A stretch of 64,000 nt of DNA, taken from assembly GCF_029872155.1 (NCBI RefSeq), contig NZ_JARXLA010000008.1, positions 2,501 to 66,500 on the forward strand, in the 5' to 3' direction. The translations under genes and the position numbers were made by a program. The notes under the pieces were generated by a model, which worked only from the letters and a program-made list of their open reading frames with translations, did no database searches and had not been told where the DNA came from. Of this stretch, positions 27,910 through 37,475 are shown in pieces. Every line of letters begins with the position of its first letter. The stretch's first letter is position 1. Source of the stretch: Hyphomicrobium sp. D-2. Lineage in GTDB: Bacteria > Pseudomonadota > Alphaproteobacteria > Rhizobiales > Hyphomicrobiaceae.

Positions 27910-29676
27910 ATGGTGCTGGCAATGAGCGCGCACAATTCTCAGCCAACAGATCCGGCAATTTCGGTGCAGCGCCTGTCGCCGCTTAGCGGTGCGATGGGCG
28001 CGTGGCTTTCGGCCGTGCGAAACAGGCGTGGTACCCGCACCGCTGCGCCAGCGTGGACGCTCATCACCGCGCTCATTCTGGCCCTGATCAGCCTGCCCAT
28101 CGTCACCATCATCGTGCTGGCGCTGACACCCACCGAGAACATCTGGCCGCATCTGGTTTCAACGGTGCTGCCACACTCGCTGATGAGCACGGCAGTACTT
28201 GCCGGAGGCGTGGCCACCGCATGCTTGATCGCCGGAACAGGCGCTGCATGGCTGATAACGATGTACCGCTTTCCCGGCCGCGAGATGCTGGACCGACTGC
28301 TGGTGCTGCCACTCGCCGTGCCCACCTACATCGCGGCCTACTGTTACGCTGAGCTGCTCGATTATGCCGGTCCGGTGCAGACATACCTGCGCACGACATT
28401 TGGCTTCGCCACCGTGCACGATTACTGGTTTCCGCAAATCCGCTCGCTTGGCGGTGGCGTGCTGGTGATGGCGTCGGTGCTGTATCCCTATGTCTATCTC
28501 ACCGCGCGCTCCAGCTTTGCGCAGCAATCGGTATGCGTGCTCGAAGTTGCCCGCACACTCGGGCGCTCACCAATCGCCACGTTCTTTTCCGTCGCCCTGC
28601 CGATTGCCCGACCTGCCATCGCTGCGGGCGTTGCACTCGTCATCATGGAATGCCTAAACGACCTCGGCGCGGTGCAGTATCTTGGCATCGACTCGCTGTC
28701 CGCCACCATCTACGCAACATGGCTGCACCGCTCCAACATTGGCGGCGCGGCGCAGCTTGCCACCGTGATGCTGATGCTGGTCGTGATGCTGTTCGCCATC
28801 GAACGCGCCAGCCGTCGCGGCGCACGCAGCCACAACACCACCGGCCGTTACCGCGCCATTCCGTTCCACGAACTCACCGGAGCCAAAGGCTGGTGCGCGG
28901 CGCTGTTCACCGCAATTCCGTTCGTGCTGGGCTTCGTCGTGCCGGTGGCGGTGATCGCGCCCGACGCCATCAAACACACCTCAGAAGCCATTTCGAGCGG
29001 GTTTCTGGACGCTGCTCTCAACAGCCTGTTTTTATCCGCGATGGCTGCTGCGATTGCTGTCATCGTTGCACTGACTCTGGCTTACGCCACGCGTATCGTC
29101 GGCAGCGGTTTCGTGCGTACAGCCGGACGCGTCGCAGCGCTCGGTTATGCCATTCCCGGTACGGTGCTAGCTATTGGACTGCTGATACCGCTGGCGGCGT
29201 TCGATAACCGTGTCGATGATTTCATGCGCGCGACGTTCGGCGTCTCAACCGGCCTGCTGCTGTCGGGCTCGCTGTTCGCGCTGACGCTGGCCTATGTCAT
29301 TCGCTTTCTGGCGGTCGGACTCGCCCCGATCGATGCCGGGCTGGGACGCATCTCCACCAACCTCGATGCGGCGGCGCGCACGCTGGGCCAGAACTCGTTC
29401 TCCGTGCTCTGGCGCATCCACCTGCCGCTGCTCATTCCGCCCATTGGCGCCGCTGCGTTGCTGGTGTTCGTCGACGGCATGAAAGAACTGCCCGCAACGC
29501 TGCTGCTGCGGCCGTTCAATTTCGAAACGCTGGCGACGCACGTCTATAATCTTGCTTCGCTGGAGCAATTGGAGCTGGCTTCGGTCGGCTCACTCACGAT
29601 CGTGCTTGTGGGGCTCATTCCGGTGCTGTTGCTGCATGAGGCGATTGCTGGCGGTCGCGCTGGCTCAAGCCGTTGA
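27910..29676 (+). CDS. fbpB: Iron(III) ABC transporter permease
   Basis: Inner-membrane permease of 588 residues with about 12 helices in two fused halves, each with the binding-protein-dependent transport motif (EVARTLGRSPIATFFSVALP in the first, DAAARTLGQNSFSVLWRIHLP in the second) that contacts the ATPase. This double-permease form is typical of FbpB/AfuB iron transporters. An internal ATG at 27922 is an alternative start. The ATPase fbpC is not next to it; the following gene is on the other strand and unrelated. Confidence 0.92.
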   Translation: MVLAMSAHNSQPTDPAISVQRLSPLSGAMGAWLSAVRNRRGTRTAAPAWTLITALILALISLPIVTIIVLALTPTENIWPHLVSTVLPHSLMSTAVLAGGVATACLIAGTGAAWLITMYRFPGREMLDRLLVLPLAVPTYIAAYCYAELLDYAGPVQTYLRTTFGFATVHDYWFPQIRSLGGGVLVMASVLYPYVYLTARSSFAQQSVCVLEVARTLGRSPIATFFSVALPIARPAIAAGVALVIMECLNDLGAVQYLGIDSLSATIYATWLHRSNIGGAAQLATVMLMLVVMLFAIERASRRGARSHNTTGRYRAIPFHELTGAKGWCAALFTAIPFVLGFVVPVAVIAPDAIKHTSEAISSGFLDAALNSLFLSAMAAAIAVIVALTLAYATRIVGSGFVRTAGRVAALGYAIPGTVLAIGLLIPLAAFDNRVDDFMRATFGVSTGLLLSGSLFALTLAYVIRFLAVGLAPIDAGLGRISTNLDAAARTLGQNSFSVLWRIHLPLLIPPIGAAALLVFVDGMKELPATLLLRPFNFETLATHVYNLASLEQLELASVGSLTIVLVGLIPVLLLHEAIAGGRAGSSR

Positions 29677-29733
29677 GGCGCTATCGGCTGCAGTGAAGCC
29701 GCGCGAAGATTGCAGCCGCAGGACGATCGTAAA

Positions 29734-30783
29734 TCAGTCCTGCAGATCTTCATCTTCAATCCAGATCGGCTCGGCCAAACGCTCCGGCGAGGCACGCTCT
29801 CCAACATCCTCTGACCAACCTATGTTCATCAGCGCATCGCCCATGTTGACGATGGGCAACGTGGTTCGGCCAATGATGATGCCACGATGGGATGAGCGCA
29901 CTTCAACCGCAGCATCTTCGTAGGGATTTGCAACGTGGCCCACGAGTTCACCCAGACTAACCCCGTCACCGATGCGCTTTGTGGTGCGGAAAACACCACC
30001 CTCCGGCGCGCGTAGCCAGCTCGATGTATTGATGTGCACCGGCACATGCCGCGCTGTAGACGCGCATGCTTCAGCCTCATCGGACGCATGCAGCATTTCC
30101 ATCTGCTGCATCACGCCGGTGATCCCTTCGACCCCTGCGCGGATAGCGAACTCATCAAAGCGCAAGCCCTCGCCACCCTCATAGGTCAGCACGTCGACGC
30201 CAACAGCGCGTGCGGCTTCACGCAGCGATCCGGGACGCTCCGGACTTTCCACCATCACTTCGGCACCGAACGCGTGCGCAAGCTCCAACACCCGTGGACG
30301 CTTGCGAAACACGCAGCGGATCTGGGGCAGGTTGACGCGATGGCTGGATGCCGTGTGCAGATCAATGCCCACCTGCGAACGCTTGACAATTTCGGTGAGA
30401 AACAGATGCGCCAGCCGTGCGGCTAACGAGCCGTTCGCAGAGCCAGGAAACGAGCGATTGAGATCACGCCGATCCGGCAGATAGCGCGACCGGCTGATAA
30501 ACCCGAACACGTTCACCACCGGCACGCAAAGCAGCGTTCCGTTGATGCTGCGCGGATCAAGCGTGCGTAAAAGCCGACGAATGATCTCAACACCGTTGAG
30601 CTCATCGCCGTGTATGGCAGCCGATACAAATACCGTGGGGCCAGGCTGCGCGCCGTGCAGAACCTGCACCGGCAATGTGACAGGCGCATGATTAGAAAGC
30701 TTCGAAAGCGGCAGATCCACGAGCCGCCGCTCACCCGGCAGAACAGCCACGCCGCCCATAACAAATGGCTGCCTCACCGGCAT
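29734..30783 (-). CDS. Succinylglutamate desuccinylase/aspartoacylase family zinc hydrolase
   Basis: Zinc-dependent amidohydrolase of 349 residues from the ATG at 30783. It has the metal-binding motifs IHGDELNGVEII (His and Glu ligands) and GIDLHTAS (His), followed by RCVFRKRP and a C-terminal beta domain (APEGGVFRTTKRIGDGVSLGELVG). It belongs to the AstE/AspA-like group whose substrates are often N-acyl amino acids. No arginine succinyltransferase genes are nearby, so the substrate is open. It is convergent with fbpB. Confidence 0.85.
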   Translation of the reverse strand: MPVRQPFVMGGVAVLPGERRLVDLPLSKLSNHAPVTLPVQVLHGAQPGPTVFVSAAIHGDELNGVEIIRRLLRTLDPRSINGTLLCVPVVNVFGFISRSRYLPDRRDLNRSFPGSANGSLAARLAHLFLTEIVKRSQVGIDLHTASSHRVNLPQIRCVFRKRPRVLELAHAFGAEVMVESPERPGSLREAARAVGVDVLTYEGGEGLRFDEFAIRAGVEGITGVMQQMEMLHASDEAEACASTARHVPVHINTSSWLRAPEGGVFRTTKRIGDGVSLGELVGHVANPYEDAAVEVRSSHRGIIIGRTTLPIVNMGDALMNIGWSEDVGERASPERLAEPIWIEDEDLQD

Positions 30784-30795
30784 GCTCCCGTTCAA

Positions 30796-31159
30796 TCAAT
30801 TGCGCAAAATTCAGGCGCAAGGTGCACGAGCGAACATCCGCACGCAACCATGCGGAGCCAAGTGCCAGCTACGATGCAACAGCAAAACCAAGTGTTTTAT
30901 AACTCATCCACATTCTTCACGCACAAGGTTGAAAAGCGTGGGAAGCGAGGCGGCACTGCTCGCCTTAGCAGCATTGCGGGTATAGAAAGACGCCTCTGGA
31001 ATTAAGCAAATAGCGGTGCCGGTCGCACTATATCGTCCATGGCGTCTTGCACGCCTCAGGTCGCTTCTTTAAGACTGTTGGCACCCGCTTAGGTATCGAG
31101 GTTCACAGCCCAAAGCTGGAGCCTTCGTCGTATTTTCCCTTGTTCACGGTGGTTGACGC
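30796..31159. other. Intergenic region between divergent genes
   Basis: About 360 bases with no reliable coding region. It is somewhat AT-richer near 30880-30920. It must contain promoters for the hydrolase (reverse) and the AsmA-like gene (forward), but no clear -35/-10 pair was recognised. Confidence 0.45.
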
Positions 31160-31180
31160 GTGCTGAGGCGGCAAAAGTAC

Positions 31181-33085
31181 ATGGAGCGCCCGACGCAAAG
31201 GATGCGAGGCTATACGCGGATCATCGCGCTGTTCTCGCTCCTCATCGTACTGATTGCTGCTCCACTGATCGCCATTGATCGCTACCATCGCATCACGCTG
31301 CAGAGCGGAGCCGTTTTGGCCGCGTCGCCGAATACCTACAGCCTGAGCGCGCCTGTGCGCCTTCTGTCGGCGCCGGTTATCGATGTCGCTGAAGGCACGT
31401 TGTCCATTCCGCCTACGCGCACCGGACTTGCACGCGGCGGTCAGGTCATTGCGATGCTGCTAACCGGCAGCGGCCCGCAGCTCACGCTGGAATACGCGAC
31501 GTTCACTGTCGATTTCGTTCCGCGCAGCCCGACCCTTCAGCAGCATCACACAACAGACAATGCAGGAGACGTCGTCGCGCCACTTGTGCAGGCGCTGCAG
31601 GGCATGCAGTTTGACGGGCTGGTCGTACGCAAGAGCGTCATCCAGATCCGGATGGAAAACAGCCCGCAGATCGACCTCAAGGATTTCACCGCTATCGTAT
31701 CGCGCGATGCCAACGGCACCATCCATGCCAAGGGCAGCTTCGACCTGCGTGGCGAACGGTTAGAGTTTGATACCACCTTGGGTGCAGCGCTTGACGCGCA
31801 GGGCATTTCAAGGCCGCTGCGCGCAGCCATCAATTCCGCACCGATCACCGCGTCGGTGGAAGGCAATCTGCTCCTGGGCGAAAACCCCAGATTGACCGCC
31901 CCGCAAACTGCCGTGCAGGTTACCAACCTGCGTGCGCTGACAAGCTGGCTCGGCATCGAATGGAATGAAGGCAACGGCTTTGGTCCGTTCCGCGCCAAAG
32001 GCCAGATGGAATGGTCCGGCCGCAACATTGCGTTTCAAAATGCCAGCATCGACCTCGACGGCAACAGCGCCGTAGGTACGCTCGGCCTCAACTTCACAAC
32101 AGCGCAACCGCTTGTTGAAGGCACGTTGGGTTTCAAGACGCTCGACCTCAATCCTTATTTCAAGGACATCAAGCCATTCACCAGCGATGAAAGCCTGCTG
32201 GAGGCACTGCGCAGCGCCGACAATCTGGATTTCCCGCACATCCCGGATGTCGACGCCGATTTGCGCATCTCAGCCGACAGCCTTGCACAGTCTCTGGCAT
32301 CGCTGACCATCGGGCGCAGCGCCGTAACGCTTTCGGTGCGTGACAGCAAAGTCCTCGCTGACATCGCCGAGCTGGAATTCGCCGACGGCACACGCGCCAG
32401 CGGACAGGTGCGGATCGACCTTGAAGGAGCTAATCCGCGATACGCGGTGCAGGCAAAGTTCGACACCGTCGATCTCGGGCGCCCGCTGCTGGCGATCTTT
32501 GGACACCCCTCAATTCAAGGGCGTGGCATTCTCGATGCTGACATCACGACCAGCGGCAACACCGGCGAAGCGTTGCTGCACTCGCTGGATGGCAAGTTCA
32601 ACGTCGTGCTGATCGAAGGTGGTCGCGTTGGTATTGACGTCAACAGGCTGACCGCCACCACGGCTGATAACCCGCTGCCGGACGACGCCTGGAAGGAAAT
32701 CTACGCACGTGCGATCGCGGTCGACAGGCTCGATGCACGCTTCACCGTTTCCGGCGGCGTAATTCGCACGCAATCGGCCAATGCGGTTTCCGGCCCGAGG
32801 GCGCTGAACACCGAAGGCGCAATCGATGTTCTGAACGGCACCGTCGCTCTCAAATTCGCCGTCAGTGATGCACCCGTGCAAGATGCATCGCAGGCCACCG
32901 CCGTTACAGGATCGGTGGAAACGCGCGCGCCTGCGCCAACCAACATCGTGACGGTGAAAGGCCCCTGGTCCACGCCGGTGGTGGAAGCACATGTCACGCC
33001 CGCTTCGCCATCGCCCGCACAGCCGCAGGGCTCAGGCGAGAGCGATACAAAAGCACCGGCAACGCAAGCGATCCCGCCCGGCTAA
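31181..33085 (+). CDS. AsmA-like envelope protein
   Basis: Protein of 634 residues with one N-terminal membrane anchor (IIALFSLLIVLIAAPLIAID) and a long periplasmic beta-rich chain. The C-terminal part (FGHPSIQGRGILDADITTSG, then SLDGKFNVVLIEGGRVGIDV) matches the AsmA C-terminal domain. AsmA-family proteins are linked to lipid movement and outer-membrane assembly. The tail is Pro/Ala-rich and disordered. The ATG at 31181 is preferred because it just precedes the anchor; an in-frame start lies 21 bases upstream. Confidence 0.8.
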   Translation: MERPTQRMRGYTRIIALFSLLIVLIAAPLIAIDRYHRITLQSGAVLAASPNTYSLSAPVRLLSAPVIDVAEGTLSIPPTRTGLARGGQVIAMLLTGSGPQLTLEYATFTVDFVPRSPTLQQHHTTDNAGDVVAPLVQALQGMQFDGLVVRKSVIQIRMENSPQIDLKDFTAIVSRDANGTIHAKGSFDLRGERLEFDTTLGAALDAQGISRPLRAAINSAPITASVEGNLLLGENPRLTAPQTAVQVTNLRALTSWLGIEWNEGNGFGPFRAKGQMEWSGRNIAFQNASIDLDGNSAVGTLGLNFTTAQPLVEGTLGFKTLDLNPYFKDIKPFTSDESLLEALRSADNLDFPHIPDVDADLRISADSLAQSLASLTIGRSAVTLSVRDSKVLADIAELEFADGTRASGQVRIDLEGANPRYAVQAKFDTVDLGRPLLAIFGHPSIQGRGILDADITTSGNTGEALLHSLDGKFNVVLIEGGRVGIDVNRLTATTADNPLPDDAWKEIYARAIAVDRLDARFTVSGGVIRTQSANAVSGPRALNTEGAIDVLNGTVALKFAVSDAPVQDASQATAVTGSVETRAPAPTNIVTVKGPWSTPVVEAHVTPASPSPAQPQGSGESDTKAPATQAIPPG

Positions 33086-33159
33086 CATTCGGCCCATGCG
33101 TTACAGCGGTACTTGCAGCAACAGCGCCATCACCAACCAACACGTCACATCACAACACA

Positions 33160-34659
33160 TCACAGGATGCGCGCAATCGCATCCGCCGCTGCCGTACGGT
33201 CCACATCGTTCATGTGCAGCCCGCACTTGGTACGCCGCCAGAGCACATCCTCGGGCGTTTGAGCCCATTCGTGATCGCGCAGATAGACAACTTCGCGCTC
33301 AGTCAGACCCGCACCGAAATCGGCGCCAAGATCGGCCTTGTCCTTTGCCCCGGCGAGAACAGTATCCGTCAGACTGCCATAGCGCCGCGCCAGACGGCCA
33401 AGAAACGCTGCATCAAAACCGGGATACCGGCGGCCAAGGTCCAGCACAAAACCCGCAAGACCATCTGCGCCGAGCGCGCCGCCGGGCAATGGCGTGGAAG
33501 CCGTCCATTTCGGACCCATTCCCGGAAAGTGCGGGCCCAGCATATCCATCGCCGCTTCTGCCAGCCGGCGATACGTGGTCAGCTTGCCGCCGAGCACCGT
33601 AAGCAAAGGCGCGCCGCGAGACTGACTGACCTCAAGGTGATAGTCGCGCGTAACAGCGGAAGCGCTGCCGCCAGCATGTTCGCCATATAGCGGTCGCACG
33701 CCCGCAAAACTCCAGACAATATCGCTGCGTTCAGGCGGCCGTGAAAAATAGCGCCGCACCAGTTCCAGCAAATAATCGATCTCTGCGTCGCTGATGACGA
33801 CGGTGCGCGGATCGCCGCTGTAGTCGACATCCGTTGTGCCGATCAGCGTGAAGCGCTCCTCGTACGGAATAGTGAAAACAACACGCCCGTCGCTGTTCTG
33901 AAACAGATACGCGTCGTCGGCGCCCGGAATGCGCGGCACGACGATGTGGCTGCCCTTTACCAGACGCAACGCATTCATCTTGGGATGCGATGTCTCACCC
34001 GCTGCATGCACTAAACCGTCGACGCCATCGACCCACGGCCCTGCCGCGTTGACCAGAACACGCGCCGAAGCCTCCTGCACAGCGCCGGAACCTTTGAGAT
34101 CAAGCCGCCAGATGCCGTTCTCTGCGCGGGCCGACTGCAGCGCGGTGCGCGTCGCGATAACAGCACCGCGCTGCTGAGCGGCCATCGCGTTGAAAACCAC
34201 AAGGCGCGCATCGTCCATCCGGCAATCCCAACAGGCAAAGCCGCGTTCAATGTCCTTGCGCAACGGATGGCCGGCCGCGTCATGCCGCAGATCAAGCGAC
34301 GCCGATCCCGGGATGCGCTGGCGCGCGCCCAGATTGTCATACAGGAACAGCCCAGCGCGCAGCATCAGTCCGGACCTGCCACCTTGCACCCGGGGCAGCA
34401 CGAACCGCTGCGGCCAGACGATGTGTCCGGCGTTCGCCAGCAGCACCTCGCGCTCCTGCAGCGCCTCGCGCACCAGCCGAAACTCATAGTGTTCCAGATA
34501 GCGCAAGCCGCCGTGGATCAGTTTTGAGCTTGCCGATGATGTTGCGCTGGCCAGATCGTCTTTCTCGACCAGCAGCACCGACAGACCGCGGCCGGCTGCG
34601 TCGGCTGCAATGCCCGCGCCGTTGATACCGCCACCCGCAATCGCAATGTCGTAGACCAT
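33160..34659 (-). CDS. glpD: Aerobic glycerol-3-phosphate dehydrogenase
   Basis: FAD-dependent, membrane-associated enzyme of 499 residues that oxidises glycerol-3-phosphate to dihydroxyacetone phosphate and passes electrons to quinone. The FAD-binding GGGINGAGIAADAAGRG is at the N-terminus, followed by SSKLIHGGLRYLEHYEF, LIGTTDVDYSGD and GGKLTTYRRLAE, all typical of GlpD. It starts 25 bases after the symporter stop (an in-frame GTG is only 10 bases away), so it probably belongs to the same transcript. No glycerol facilitator or kinase gene is present. Confidence 0.95.
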   Translation of the reverse strand: MVYDIAIAGGGINGAGIAADAAGRGLSVLLVEKDDLASATSSASSKLIHGGLRYLEHYEFRLVREALQEREVLLANAGHIVWPQRFVLPRVQGGRSGLMLRAGLFLYDNLGARQRIPGSASLDLRHDAAGHPLRKDIERGFACWDCRMDDARLVVFNAMAAQQRGAVIATRTALQSARAENGIWRLDLKGSGAVQEASARVLVNAAGPWVDGVDGLVHAAGETSHPKMNALRLVKGSHIVVPRIPGADDAYLFQNSDGRVVFTIPYEERFTLIGTTDVDYSGDPRTVVISDAEIDYLLELVRRYFSRPPERSDIVWSFAGVRPLYGEHAGGSASAVTRDYHLEVSQSRGAPLLTVLGGKLTTYRRLAEAAMDMLGPHFPGMGPKWTASTPLPGGALGADGLAGFVLDLGRRYPGFDAAFLGRLARRYGSLTDTVLAGAKDKADLGADFGAGLTEREVVYLRDHEWAQTPEDVLWRRTKCGLHMNDVDRTAAADAIARIL

Positions 34660-34683
34660 GGCCGAGCTTAGCACGGTGAGCGG

Positions 34684-36621
34684 CTATACTTCTGCTGTTT
34701 CGCGGCGGCGGAAAGGCGCTGTGAGCAGCGACACCACAATCAATGCCAGCAGCGACGCCGGCACAGCAAGCAATGCCGAGCCAAGGTTGTTGATGCCCCA
34801 TATCCCGACGACGGATCGCGCGTGGGCGTTCAGCTCTGCCCACGCCACGTCTTTGGCTTCGCCCGGCTCTGCGTCCTGCCACGCCTCTTTCAGCTCAGCG
34901 AAATACTCATCCCGCTCCGCTGTCACGCCACCGCGCAACAGGCCATCGCTCATCTCGTAGAAGTACGCAGGAAAATGCTGGTTGGCGACGAGATAGCCAC
35001 CCGAAACCGCCAGCCCGACGACGATGGCGGCGATTGCGCCTGATGCAGTCGTGCGCCGCCACCAGAGCAGCGCCAGCAGCGGCACAAAAACCGCAGCCGC
35101 CAGCATCACCAGAGCCCAGGCGGCAACTTCGATAACCGCTGCGGATCGGGCCGACGCCACCGCGAACGCCAACGCAAGTGCAGCCATTGCAACCAGCAGC
35201 GACAGCGCCCGCTGACCTGCGGCTGGGCCGCCTGCATCGTCCCTGCCATCATCCGCGCCATCGACAAATGCGCGCGTGATTGCGCGCAGGGCGGCGTTGG
35301 CGCTTACAAGCGCGGCCGCCATGGCAACCATGCCCAACACACCAAGAGCGCCGGGCGCAAAGCCGGTCATCTCCGGCAGTGCAAGCAGCACCGCATCGGC
35401 ATCGATCACCACATCCTGCAAGCTGAGCGAGCCGGTGAAATCCGGCAGCTCGGAACATGCTGCGGCTACGGTTGCGGCATCGGTTGCCGCCCGCCCGCAG
35501 ATGTGCAGCAGATCGAGGCGCCCATAAGTGAAAATCCAGTCCGGCAAATCAGCCAGAGGCGTGCGTTCGGCGATCAGGTTGGTCAGCGCAAACCTGGCGA
35601 ACGCTGCTGCGGCGGGAATGAGGGTCAGCAGCAGTACGGCGAACGCTAACGCCCACAGCGCCGAGGATCGCGCCCGCGTGCCAGAAGCGTCCTTTGCCGG
35701 AAGCAACCCGAACAGCACCGGCAGAACCGCAACGCCGAGCGCCACCCCGAGCACAAGCCCGAGAAAGTTTGTCGGTGTCAGCGCCACAAACGGCGACATC
35801 ATCGGCCGCAGAAAAGCAGGGTCGGCAAGGTCGCTCTCGAGCAGCATCTCCTCAAGGCCCTGCACCTGCCAAAGCACGTTGGCATATGCGATCTGCGGCA
35901 CCGGAAGCCCGAACCATACCATCGACAGGACGACCAGCGGCACCAGCAGCGCAAAGATCATCAGCGCCAGTAGCGCGCCGTCGCACCAGCGCTGTCCAAC
36001 AGCGCCACGGACGATAAAGCAAAGCAGCACGAAGACCGCCGCGATCGCGGTGGCTGGAAGATACGCCAGCCCCAGCAGACGCGAGCCAACCAGACCCGCC
36101 GCCATCAATTGGGCGGCCAGCAGCGCGACCATGGCCACCGCCGTTGCGAGCGTAAGGGCGATCTGCACGCCGCGGCCCGGCAGCCTGCGGGCAAACAGAT
36201 CAGGCAGCGATGTCGCCCCTGACTGCGAGAAGCGTGGCGCAATAACGAGCTGCAACAGAAGGATGCCCGCCGCCAGGCCGATGCAGTAGGCGAGCCCGTC
36301 GTGACCAGACACGAACACCGCGCCGGTGAGACCGAGAAAGAACGCACCAGAAACTACCGTGGCGCCAATCGCCATCCCAGCAGCGGCATTGGACGGAGCG
36401 ACCGCAGCGGTTGAAGCCGAGCGGGCATACCAGGCGAGCAGGGCAACAAGCACGAGGCCCAGCGCCCAATAGCCACTCTCGCTCTCCGACGGAAACAGCC
36501 CCGAGCCGGTGGCCCACTTCCACGCGGAAGCGCCTGCAATGGCGACAAGCAGCAAGATCGCGAAAAGCAGGCCGCAGCGGCCAGACACAGCGGCTTGCTT
36601 TTCGACCGGGCCAGACACCAT
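34684..36621 (-). CDS. Sodium:solute symporter, large subunit of the DUF4212-associated type
   Basis: Membrane protein of 645 residues with 13 or more predicted helices, of the SSS family and close to the VC_2705-type/ActP-like group that pairs with a small DUF4212 subunit. It has a long soluble insertion (about residues 345-415) and a hydrophilic loop near the C-terminus (VTAERDEYFAELKEAWQD), both typical of this subgroup. Monocarboxylates such as acetate or lactate are the usual suggested substrates; this is inference. The small subunit gene precedes it and glpD follows. Confidence 0.85.
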   Translation of the reverse strand: MVSGPVEKQAAVSGRCGLLFAILLLVAIAGASAWKWATGSGLFPSESESGYWALGLVLVALLAWYARSASTAAVAPSNAAAGMAIGATVVSGAFFLGLTGAVFVSGHDGLAYCIGLAAGILLLQLVIAPRFSQSGATSLPDLFARRLPGRGVQIALTLATAVAMVALLAAQLMAAGLVGSRLLGLAYLPATAIAAVFVLLCFIVRGAVGQRWCDGALLALMIFALLVPLVVLSMVWFGLPVPQIAYANVLWQVQGLEEMLLESDLADPAFLRPMMSPFVALTPTNFLGLVLGVALGVAVLPVLFGLLPAKDASGTRARSSALWALAFAVLLLTLIPAAAAFARFALTNLIAERTPLADLPDWIFTYGRLDLLHICGRAATDAATVAAACSELPDFTGSLSLQDVVIDADAVLLALPEMTGFAPGALGVLGMVAMAAALVSANAALRAITRAFVDGADDGRDDAGGPAAGQRALSLLVAMAALALAFAVASARSAAVIEVAAWALVMLAAAVFVPLLALLWWRRTTASGAIAAIVVGLAVSGGYLVANQHFPAYFYEMSDGLLRGGVTAERDEYFAELKEAWQDAEPGEAKDVAWAELNAHARSVVGIWGINNLGSALLAVPASLLALIVVSLLTAPFRRRETAEV

Positions 36622-36696
36622 CTCAGCGCGCGCCTCCGTATCTTAGTGCACGATCGCTTTTCTTTGCATCGCGATGCGGCTCTAGCTCTTCGATGG

Positions 36697-36799
36697 GACC
36701 GATGCTTCACGCCTCGGACTGATAGGATCCGAAGCGATCATAGAAGTTTCTCAAGACCGATGATTCACGCTTCGAACTGATAGGATCCGAAGCGATCAT
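36697..36799. repeat. Two 45-nt direct repeats, each palindromic, between the symporter subunit genes
   Basis: Copies at 36697-36741 and 36755-36799 share GACCGATG, TCACGC, ACTGATAGGATCC and GAAGCGATCAT with three differences. Each forms a hairpin CGCTTCG/CGAAGCG around GGATCC; in the first copy the stem is kept on the reverse strand by a G-U pair. The second copy contains the stop codon of the DUF4212 gene. The position suggests an mRNA-processing or stability element that sets relative output of the two subunits. Confidence 0.7.
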
Positions 36800-37152
36800 G
36801 GTCTAGTGGCACGGCGATTTTGCCAGCGAGCCGATCCCCACGCCACGAGCAGGAGACCAAGCAGGATGCCTTGCGCCGCCATGAAATAGCCCAGCGGAAA
36901 CGCCAGCACGTCGACCAGATTCAGCGCTTGCACAAAGCTGGGCACCAGAAATGCGAGCGCTGCCCACATACACAGCGCAAATAGCGGCAGGCGCGCGGCG
37001 CGTGCGGAATTTTCCGCCGGAGTTGATTGCCCCTGCACGCATTCAACCGCTCCGACATTGCCGGGCGCATCGCTTTCGGAAACCGGCTTGTCCTGCACCA
37101 CGATCCCCCGCACAACGCGCGGTGCGCGCACCGCTAGTGGCAACTTCAACAC
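36796..37152 (-). CDS. DUF4212 domain protein, small subunit of sodium:solute symporter
   Basis: Protein of 118 residues with two membrane helices: LFALCMWAALAFLVPSFVQ and FMAAQGILLGLLLVAWGSA, joined by LNLVDVLAFPLGY. The FPLGYFMAAQG pattern is the DUF4212 signature. A GTG start at 37152 gives an unusually long hydrophilic N-terminal leader; a later start is possible. It precedes the large subunit gene by about 175 bases that contain palindromic repeats. Confidence 0.8.
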   Translation of the reverse strand: MLKLPLAVRAPRVVRGIVVQDKPVSESDAPGNVGAVECVQGQSTPAENSARAARLPLFALCMWAALAFLVPSFVQALNLVDVLAFPLGYFMAAQGILLGLLLVAWGSARWQNRRATRP

Positions 37153-37246
37153 CGTTTGCGACAGCGTCGTGGCGCGTGTCTATAGCAGCGGATGGAAATC
37201 TCGATTTGCGGCGGCCCACCCAGCATCGCCCCGCAATCGATGGCTG

Positions 37247-37291
37247 CAAAAACGCAAAAGGCGGGGCGATACGTATCCGCATCCCCCCGCC
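37247..37291 (-). terminator. Terminator after the TPR protein gene
   Basis: On the reverse strand a GGCGGGG/CCCCGCC stem (37260-37266 with 37285-37291), with an inner GATAC/GTATC, is followed by TTTTGCGTTTTT. It lies about 190 bases beyond the TPR gene stop and before the DUF4212 gene, separating the two units. Confidence 0.6.
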
Positions 37292-37475
37292 CCTCGGGAT
37301 AGCTCCCTAGACTTGGACCTTTTATTTTTTCAGGACTGACAGAATGGTCCGAGGATTCGCCAGCGGCCGCACCATGTGCGACCAAACGACCTGCGTCAAG
37401 CCATGGGTTGGGGATGAATCGCTGATGTAAAGCAGGAGCTTGTACAGCGAACATTTCGAGCCTTTGTCAACCGGC

